This document shows positions 4,516-9,309 of a stretch of DNA of 9,309 nt, one piece after another. The position numbers were made by a program, and so were the translations under genes. Positions within the stretch are counted from its first letter, which is position 1. Each line of letters starts with the position of its first letter. The notes beneath the pieces were generated by a model. The model saw nothing but the letters and a program-made list of their open reading frames with translations, had not been told where the DNA came from and did not search any database. Source of the stretch: an uncultured Lachnospiraceae bacterium (GTDB lineage Bacteria > Bacillota > Clostridia > Lachnospirales > Lachnospiraceae); the NCBI GenBank assembly GCA_910586095.1, contig CAJUHQ010000140.1:1-9309 (forward strand). Direction: 5' to 3'.

Positions 4516-6642
4516 TTGTCCAGTGTATATGTAACACTTGAGGAAGCTGCACGGTTAGAAAGTATTAGTTATGAAACCATGAAAAAGAAATTGCAACGTA
4601 ATAGCCAGAGATTCAAAATTAAAACGGAAATAGCGGATAATGGTGGAAAAGACAGAGTGTTTATTGCAGTAAACTCTTTAAGCCCCAAAGCAAAAGAAGC
4701 CTATAGAAGACTGCAAGAATTACAAGTACAAGCGGACATACCAAACATGCAACCACAAACAACTGAAGAACCGTGGTATACACAAGTAGCTCTTGATTGG
4801 TACATTGAAAACTATCCAGAACAATACTACAAAGGTGTGGAACTTGGAAATGCAGTTAGAAACTTTTTGGGATACGAAGGAAAGGAGCGCACTCAATATG
4901 CATCTGATTGTGCGCAAAGTTATATGGATAAAGGACAGCGGACTTTGTATAGACATGCAAAGACATACCTAGAGGCAACCGCATGGGCGACAAAGAAAGA
5001 AAAAGAGAATGGCGGGAACTATGACCATTATAAAATACTATGCCTATGCAGAAAACCCAAAGCAATAAATCAATATCCTTCCTTTAAGCCAGAAGTAGAA
5101 CAACTTATTAAAAATATTTGGTTTAACAAAGATTTTGCTACCAACCGTGGGACGCGGATGATGCTTTACGACAAACTACAGGAAGTTGCAAAACTGAATG
5201 GTTGGAATAAAATACCATCCTACCAGAGTGTAGCACGGTACATAAGTTATTTGATGCAGGATGAGGCGCAATACAATGCATGGTACCTTGCATCACACGG
5301 AGTACGCGAGTATAAGAATAAACGCATGATAAAGGGTGTCAGAGACACGACAAAATTACAGGTCATGGAGATCGTGCAAGGAGACGAGCATACATTCGAT
5401 TGTTGGGTAGCGTATACACATCCAAATGGAAAGGTGACAGCCATAAGACCCAAACTTGTTGCATGGATAGAGACACGCAGTAGGGCAATATTTGGAGATC
5501 TCATGTGCAAAGATGCCAACAGCGAGATACTAAAAGACAGTCTGCTCAAACTTATAACAACTGTAAAGTGTGTACCTAAATATCTGCATATAGATAATGG
5601 TAAAGATTATACAGCAGAAGAAATGACAGGACACAAGCGCAATGACAGAGAACGGAGCAGTCTCATTGATGGGGGCGAATGTTTTGATATCGAGTTTGAC
5701 CCTGTGGCAAGGGGATTTTACAAGGGTCTTGGGATAGTGGACGATCACAGGGCAATGCCCTATGAACCGTGGAGCAAAGGACAGGTTGAACGATTCTTTA
5801 AGACTGTATGTGATCGATTTACCAGATGGATGAAAAGCTATACAGGCACGCTTACAGGCTCTTCCACAGATGCGAAAGTCAGGAAAGACATTAAGAAGAT
5901 GCTTGAAAAGGGCGAATTGCTGACTATGGAAGAGTTCTTTGCAAGATGGACATGGTGGCTGGAAAATAAGTATATGAATAACGTTCATTCTGGGCTGAAA
6001 AAATTAGGTGAGAAATATATCACCCCACAAAGTCTTTTTGAGAATGGCGACAGGTATTACAAGCCGCTGCCTCCACGGGCACAACTTACAGCAATATATC
6101 AGATTGCAAAAAAAGTGAGGGTATACAATACAGGAATAAGAATGTTTGGTCAGTATTACATGTCGGCAGAACTTGGCGCATACATAGACAAAACAGTTAC
6201 TGTAAAATATGATCCCCGCGACATAACAAGCATATGGGTATATAACAATCAAAATAAACAATTGTTTTCTGTTCCCTGTCATGAGTTGCTTGCCTATGCG
6301 CCGCAGGTATCACAAAAAGCTGTGGAAGAACTTAGAAAAGAACAGAACAGACAGCTCCGGCGTGATCGGGAAATACTTGCAGAGAATAATATACCCTTTG
6401 AGGAAAAATTTAAAGAGATTAACGATCAGTATGTTGGGTTTAATCCTGCAACTGGAGGCACAGAACTAATGATAGGAAACAAGCAAAAACCTGTGAAAGT
6501 GGTATCTATGCCAGAAGATGAAATATACAGGAAAAACAAGCAGGTACGAAATCCGCAGGAAGAGGAACCACAAGAATCAAAATTGCTTGAATTATATGCG
6601 AAGCGTGGACTTGCAAAGATCAAAGCAATAGGAGAAAACTAA
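4516..6642 (+). CDS. Mu-type DDE transposase (MuA family)
   Basis: 708 residues (MuA is 663). Starts at TTG 4516, eight bases after AGGAGGG (4501-4507). It cuts the element ends and joins them to target DNA. Domains: an N-terminal winged-helix-like domain (1-70, VTLEEAARLESISYETMKKK and VNSLSPKAKEAYRR, the Mu N-terminal type); helical end-binding domains (about 90-260); an RNase H-fold core with D290 (QGDEHTFD), D360 (LHIDNGKDY) and E425 (KGQVERFFKTV) as the likely DDE triad; a beta-barrel (about 535-586, GIRMFGQYYMS...VKYDPRDITSIWVY); and a charged helical tail (595-708), the region that contacts MuB in Mu. All three acidic residues are present, so it should be active. It overlaps the ribosome-binding region of its neighbours closely (13 bases from the HTH stop, 19 to the ATPase start). 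Confidence 0.97.
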   Translation: MSSVYVTLEEAARLESISYETMKKKLQRNSQRFKIKTEIADNGGKDRVFIAVNSLSPKAKEAYRRLQELQVQADIPNMQPQTTEEPWYTQVALDWYIENYPEQYYKGVELGNAVRNFLGYEGKERTQYASDCAQSYMDKGQRTLYRHAKTYLEATAWATKKEKENGGNYDHYKILCLCRKPKAINQYPSFKPEVEQLIKNIWFNKDFATNRGTRMMLYDKLQEVAKLNGWNKIPSYQSVARYISYLMQDEAQYNAWYLASHGVREYKNKRMIKGVRDTTKLQVMEIVQGDEHTFDCWVAYTHPNGKVTAIRPKLVAWIETRSRAIFGDLMCKDANSEILKDSLLKLITTVKCVPKYLHIDNGKDYTAEEMTGHKRNDRERSSLIDGGECFDIEFDPVARGFYKGLGIVDDHRAMPYEPWSKGQVERFFKTVCDRFTRWMKSYTGTLTGSSTDAKVRKDIKKMLEKGELLTMEEFFARWTWWLENKYMNNVHSGLKKLGEKYITPQSLFENGDRYYKPLPPRAQLTAIYQIAKKVRVYNTGIRMFGQYYMSAELGAYIDKTVTVKYDPRDITSIWVYNNQNKQLFSVPCHELLAYAPQVSQKAVEELRKEQNRQLRRDREILAENNIPFEEKFKEINDQYVGFNPATGGTELMIGNKQKPVKVVSMPEDEIYRKNKQVRNPQEEEPQESKLLELYAKRGLAKIKAIGEN

Positions 6643-6661
6643 AAAATTGGAGGTACTTTAT

Positions 6662-7633
6662 ATGTCAGTAATATCAAAACAACTAGATTTAATAGATAGA
6701 ATTAACGCAAAGTGTAAGGAACTTAAGAAAACAAAGCAGGATATAGCAGATATGAGTGGCATTAATAGGACAACAGTAAGTCAGTATTTGAACAGAAGAT
6801 TGGATAATCAGCAAGGCGAACAGATAGCAAAGTTGGAGGAGTGGTTTGAGAACTGGCTTGCAGAAGTTGGGGAACCGATTGTAGTTAATGAAGAAGATCA
6901 ATCAAAAGCCCCTGTAGTATTTGAAAAGAGAGTAAATTTTGAAACGACAGATTTTAAGAAGATCACAGCAATATGTACAATATGCCATGAATACGCAACT
7001 ACAGGACTTATAATTGGTGCTTCTGGTTACGGGAAAACATATGCATTACAAAATTATGCAAAACTTCCCCGAGTTGCTTATCTCGAATGTAATGACGTGA
7101 TGAACTGTAAAGACATAGTACGTAGATTGGAACAGGCAGTTGGATTGCCAAAAGGAACAGGAAGCGTTGACGAACGAATAACAACATTAAAGACATTTCT
7201 AAGCACAAATAAAGGATATATTATTATTGTTGATGAAGCAGACAAGCTTTTGTCAAAATATTCACACCAAAGAATAGATGTGATTAGATACATAGTAGAT
7301 CGTTCAGAATATAATGTAGGGCTTGTGCTTGCAGGAGAATTAGCATTAAAAGCGAAACTTGATACATATGATGACCGATTTGCACGGCGTGTTGAAATAG
7401 GGCATGAGCTTAAAGGATTGACCCGTAAAGATATTGAACGATATTTTGACGGATATGAAATAGAAGATGCAGCATTTGAAGAACTTTGTCGTAGGGCATA
7501 TGGCAGAAGCAAGTCATGTTTTCGTTTATTTGATAGAACATTAAATAATATTATTCGTATTCTCAAAATAAATGGCAAAAATGTGATAACATATGAGATC
7601 TTAGAAGAAGCATCAAGTATGATGATTTTATAA
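6662..7633 (+). CDS. AAA+ ATPase, MuB-type transposition target selector
   Basis: 323 residues from ATG 6662, chosen over the TTG at 6647 because GGAGG (6649-6653) lies eight bases before it. MuB-type ATPases form ATP-dependent filaments on DNA, select the target and stimulate the transposase. An N-terminal HTH (about 20-48, KTKQDIADMSGINRTTVSQYLN) matches the MuB domain plan. The ATPase core has Walker A GASGYGKT (119-126), Walker B YIIIVDEADK (186-195, D191/E192), a sensor strand (GLVLAGE, 219-225) and Arg residues at YDDRFARR (236-243) as arginine-finger candidates. The C-terminus (from about 255) is helical. Directly downstream of the transposase, as B follows A in Mu. All nucleotide-binding residues are intact. 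Confidence 0.95.
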   Translation: MSVISKQLDLIDRINAKCKELKKTKQDIADMSGINRTTVSQYLNRRLDNQQGEQIAKLEEWFENWLAEVGEPIVVNEEDQSKAPVVFEKRVNFETTDFKKITAICTICHEYATTGLIIGASGYGKTYALQNYAKLPRVAYLECNDVMNCKDIVRRLEQAVGLPKGTGSVDERITTLKTFLSTNKGYIIIVDEADKLLSKYSHQRIDVIRYIVDRSEYNVGLVLAGELALKAKLDTYDDRFARRVEIGHELKGLTRKDIERYFDGYEIEDAAFEELCRRAYGRSKSCFRLFDRTLNNIIRILKINGKNVITYEILEEASSMMIL

Positions 7634-7644
7634 GAGGCATACAC

Positions 7645-7827
7645 ATGGAGCGAATTATTATTGATATCAAAGGCGTATATGCAAAAGAAAAGGCAGATGT
7701 GATACAACAACGTATAAAAGAATTAATAGAACATGAGAATATTATTGGAGTTAATATCTACACAGAAAAAGAATTAAAAATTTTTCCGCTAGAGGAATGG
7801 AAAGAGGGACACTATGGCAACAAATAA
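7645..7827 (+). CDS. Small early protein, unknown function
   Basis: 60 residues; GAGG at 7634-7637 sits seven bases before the ATG and the gene starts 12 bases after the ATPase stop. The sequence suggests a beta-alpha-beta fold: strand RIIIDIKG, a basic helix (KEKADVIQQRIKELIEH) and strand IIGVNIYT. Its last 14 bases overlap the start of the GemA-like gene, so the two are translationally coupled. I do not recognise a family. Mu and its relatives carry several small semi-essential early genes between B and gemA, and this one occupies that place. Confidence 0.7.
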   Translation: MERIIIDIKGVYAKEKADVIQQRIKELIEHENIIGVNIYTEKELKIFPLEEWKEGHYGNK

Positions 7828-8206
7828 ATATGCCGCAATCTATGCAATTAGTAGTGAGCTTGCTATGTCTAATGATGATCTTCACACATTTGTGTACAGT
7901 ATTACTCAAAAAGAAAGCCTAAGAGAATTAGATCAACGTGAACTTGCATCTGTGGTAGCGCATTTGCAGATGATAAAAGACAGCGCAAAAGGAAATCGAA
8001 GAAGCAGGAATTATACATATGGGGGCAATCCTGAAACAGAAAGACAACGCAAAAAAATATTTATGCTTATGAAAGCTATGAACTGGAATGAGCAGTGTAT
8101 TTGCGGGTTGGCAAAGAAAATTTTTAACACAGATGCTATTGAATGGTTGAGCCGCGATCAGTGCTCTAAATTGATCGAAGCATTGAAAAATATTGGACAA
8201 GAATAG
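7814..8206 (+). CDS. gemA: GemA/gp16-like phage regulatory protein
   Basis: 130 residues; AGAGGGA about five bases before the ATG. The architecture matches the Mu gp16/GemA family: an N-terminal helical region (KYAAIYAISSELAMSNDDL...VYSITQKESLREL, with LDQRELASVVAHLQMIK at 39-55), a basic linker (58-68) and a C-terminal part with the order ERQRKKIFMLMKAMNW (76-91) then IEWLSRDQCSKLIEALKNI (109-127), resembling the family's ..Q...I..L...LGW...WL....A..LIEAL. It is shorter than many members. In Mu, GemA affects host gene expression and DNA topology; its mechanism is poorly defined. Position immediately before the Mor-like gene is the same as gp16-gp17 in Mu, which strengthens the call. Confidence 0.82.
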   Translation: MATNKYAAIYAISSELAMSNDDLHTFVYSITQKESLRELDQRELASVVAHLQMIKDSAKGNRRSRNYTYGGNPETERQRKKIFMLMKAMNWNEQCICGLAKKIFNTDAIEWLSRDQCSKLIEALKNIGQE

Positions 8207-8231
8207 TGAATTAGGGTAGAAGGGAGTTTAA

Positions 8232-8573
8232 ATGAAACCGGAATTATTGAAAGAACTGATAGAATACACAGAGCTGGAAGATATTCCGGCTAAATACAGG
8301 AATATTGCAGAAATAACAGGGATAAAACAATACCTTAATCTATGCGATTATGCAGTAGGAGATGAAATATATTTTCCTAAATTGGAGAGTATGCTTATAC
8401 CAGTGAGAAACCGGAAAATCCATAAAGAGTATGATGGATGGAATATAAAGCAGCTTGCAAAAAAATACGATTTGACAGTACAACAGATTCGCACTATTTT
8501 AAAGGATGTTCCAGCACCTGAGCAGATAGATCTATTTTCATACGGAGCAGAAGCAAACATTGACGTAAAATAA
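8232..8573 (+). CDS. mor: Mor-family transcription activator of late genes
   Basis: 113 residues (Mu Mor is 129); AAGGGAG lies upstream of the ATG. Family features in order: an acidic helical N-terminus (1-20); IAEITGIKQYLNLCDYAVGDEIYFPK (25-50), the dimerisation part with the characteristic short strand ending in a Pro-containing loop; then RNRKIHKEYDG and a C-terminal HTH (70-91, NIKQLAKKYDLTVQQIRTIL). In Mu, Mor binds a dyad upstream of the middle promoter and recruits RNA polymerase. Here the gene is the last before a strong terminator and the late block starts just after, so its target is probably the 8574-8640 region. The 22-residue tail after the HTH is of ordinary length. Confident for family, inferred for target. 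Confidence 0.9.
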   Translation: MKPELLKELIEYTELEDIPAKYRNIAEITGIKQYLNLCDYAVGDEIYFPKLESMLIPVRNRKIHKEYDGWNIKQLAKKYDLTVQQIRTILKDVPAPEQIDLFSYGAEANIDVK

Positions 8574-8640
8574 TTTCGGGTGATAAACTAATGTAATGCT
8601 TGCCCTAAAAACTATATATGGCGCGTAATATTATTAAGAC
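8574..8640 (+). promoter_or_regulatory. Candidate Mor-dependent late promoter region
   Basis: TTTCGGGTGA (8574-8583) and TTGCCCTAAA (8600-8609) form an imperfect inverted repeat (7 of 10 pairs) just after the mor stop. It is followed by TATATAT (8613-8619) and TATTAT (8629-8634), both possible -10 elements, without a consensus -35. If TATTAT is used the dyad centre is near -49, close to the Mor site spacing in Mu. The layout would place the terminator at 8636-8663 in the leader of the late transcript. Confidence 0.35.
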
Positions 8641-8663
8641 AAGGCAAAAAGCCTTGTCTTTTT
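8636..8663 (+). terminator. Strong intrinsic terminator closing the early unit
   Basis: AAGACAAGGC (8636-8645), loop AAAAA, GCCTTGTCTT (8651-8660) and further T to 8663: a perfect 10-bp stem ending in a T-run. It lies 62 bases after the mor stop and only 27 bases before the next start codon, so late transcription must either start upstream and read through or start inside this short space. Confidence 0.88.
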
Positions 8664-8689
8664 CAGTTATTGGTGAGGAGGTGATTAGG

Positions 8690-8866
8690 ATGAACGAATC
8701 TACAAGATTAGAAATAATCAAAGCACTGGCATATGGTGAGGATATTGAAATTATTGCTAACATGGCAGAAGTGGATGTGGCTGAAATTGTAATAATAAGA
8801 GATACATATGCGGATGAGATAAAAAGGCGGCATGAAGAAATAATGGGGGAACTAGAAGATGATTAA
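8690..8866 (+). CDS. Small late-region protein, possible HTH
   Basis: 58 residues from ATG 8690, chosen because GAGGAGGTGAT (8675-8685) directly precedes it; the same frame opens at 8618, but that start lies ahead of the terminator and would translate the terminator stem. The protein is acidic and helical, with a helix-turn-helix-like pattern (EIIKALAYGEDIEIIANMAE then VDVAEIVIIRDTY). I do not recognise a family. It overlaps the lysozyme gene by eight bases, so it is translationally coupled to it. It could be a small regulator of late genes or an accessory lysis protein; it has no membrane segment, so it is not a holin. Confidence 0.65.
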   Translation: MNESTRLEIIKALAYGEDIEIIANMAEVDVAEIVIIRDTYADEIKRRHEEIMGELEDD

Positions 8867-9309
8867 AAAAGCAATGGAATTAACAAGAAGTGCAGTAAAC
8901 GGCTGTGATATCTCATACTATCAAGGAGATGTAAACTTTGAGAAGATGAAGGCAGCAGGTATAAAAGTGGTCATCATTAGAGCGGGTTATGGTACTACCA
9001 TTGACAAGCGGTTTATCAGCTATATCAATGCAGCAATTAAGGCAGGATTGTCTATTGGAGTTTATTGGTTTATCTATGCACCCAATTCCATAGTTGCCGC
9101 CAATAATGCGAAAAAGTGTCTAGAGATTATTGCACCATATAAGCAATATATTACATGTGGTGTGTGGGCAGATTGGGAGTATGATTCGGACAAGCGGGCA
9201 GGCATGATTTCTGCATCTACTAGATCAAGTCTTGTAGAGACATTTGTACAGACAATTGAAGCGGCTGGATATGAGGCAGGAATTTATTCTAATCAAGACT
9301 ATATACAGT
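8859..9309 (+). CDS. GH25 lysozyme (endolysin), truncated by window edge
   Basis: 150 codons visible, open at the right edge; GGGGGA ends about eight bases before the ATG at 8859 (a second ATG follows five codons on). Glycoside hydrolase family 25 muramidases cleave the N-acetylmuramic acid-N-acetylglucosamine bond of peptidoglycan. Seen: the family opening VNGCDISYYQGDVNFEKM (Asp17), VVIIRAGYGTTIDKRF, GVYWFIYAPNS, the catalytic-type WADWEYDSD with Asp105 and Glu107, and GYEAGIYSNQDYI. There is no signal peptide, so release through a holin is expected; none is visible in the window. Full-length members have about 190-210 residues for the catalytic domain, often followed by wall-binding repeats, which would lie beyond the edge. 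In Mu too the lysis gene heads the late region. Confidence 0.93.
   Translation, partial: MIKKAMELTRSAVNGCDISYYQGDVNFEKMKAAGIKVVIIRAGYGTTIDKRFISYINAAIKAGLSIGVYWFIYAPNSIVAANNAKKCLEIIAPYKQYITCGVWADWEYDSDKRAGMISASTRSSLVETFVQTIEAAGYEAGIYSNQDYIQ

Noticed and set aside
5530..5988. 152-residue minus-strand reading frame under the transposase
   Set aside because: Antisense to the catalytic core including its conserved Asp and Glu motifs; Cys/Phe/His-rich shadow translation.
7078..7710. 210-residue minus-strand reading frame under the ATPase gene
   Set aside because: It is antisense to the intact MuB-type gene, is Ser/Ile/Leu-rich without a domain, and has no sensible context; a shadow of codon use on the other strand.
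8618..8689. Longer start for the 58-residue late gene
   Set aside because: The extension would translate the terminator stem and lacks a ribosome binding site, whereas GAGGAGG stands correctly before 8690.

Overview
The window reads as the left (early) part of a Mu-like transposable prophage in a low-GC Gram-positive host, most likely a Clostridia/Lachnospiraceae-type bacterium. Supporting this are AT-rich codon use, strong AGGAGG ribosome binding sites before almost every gene, several TTG/GTG starts, and the order HTH regulator - DDE transposase (MuA type) - AAA+ ATPase (MuB type) - small protein - GemA/gp16-like - Mor-like activator - terminator - lysozyme. That order follows the Mu early/middle/late plan, with a GH25 lysozyme of Gram-positive phage type at the head of the late block. 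The host assignment is inference from composition and protein style.

Layout. Positions 1-211 hold one doubtful small ORF, possibly flanking sequence. Positions 212-619 carry no gene but are densely structured: two adjacent DnaA-box-like 9-mers, a 12-bp palindrome followed by repeated GCGTTA motifs, a 9-bp inverted repeat framing them, and two minus-strand intrinsic terminators sharing the same 3' arm. Positions 620-891 (minus) are the remnant of an XRE-type repressor that has lost its DNA-binding N-terminus and carries an internal frameshift. Positions 919-2919 form an accessory block: a 260-residue protein with a segment resembling the beta-barrel of Mu-type transposases but no catalytic core, a small membrane protein, and a convergent minus-strand gene for a repeat/transmembrane/coiled-coil protein with its own promoter.

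Positions 3032-4184 are a plus-strand run of three small phage-type genes, one with a Cys-rich cluster. A hairpin and an AT-rich promoter region lead into the core: HTH regulator (4302), transposase (4516), ATPase (6662), a 60-residue protein, GemA-like and Mor-like proteins. A perfect 10-bp-stem terminator closes the early unit at 8636-8663. The late unit starts with a 58-residue protein and a GH25 endolysin that runs off the right edge.

How it works together (inference from the Mu family): the ATPase binds target DNA and delivers it to the transposase for replicative transposition; the small HTH protein tunes early transcription; the Mor-like protein switches on the late genes, of which lysozyme is the first recognisable. 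The decayed repressor suggests that either immunity is lost, or it is held by another gene in the window (the 4302 HTH protein or the 919 protein). Neither end of the element could be placed with certainty; the right end is outside the window.
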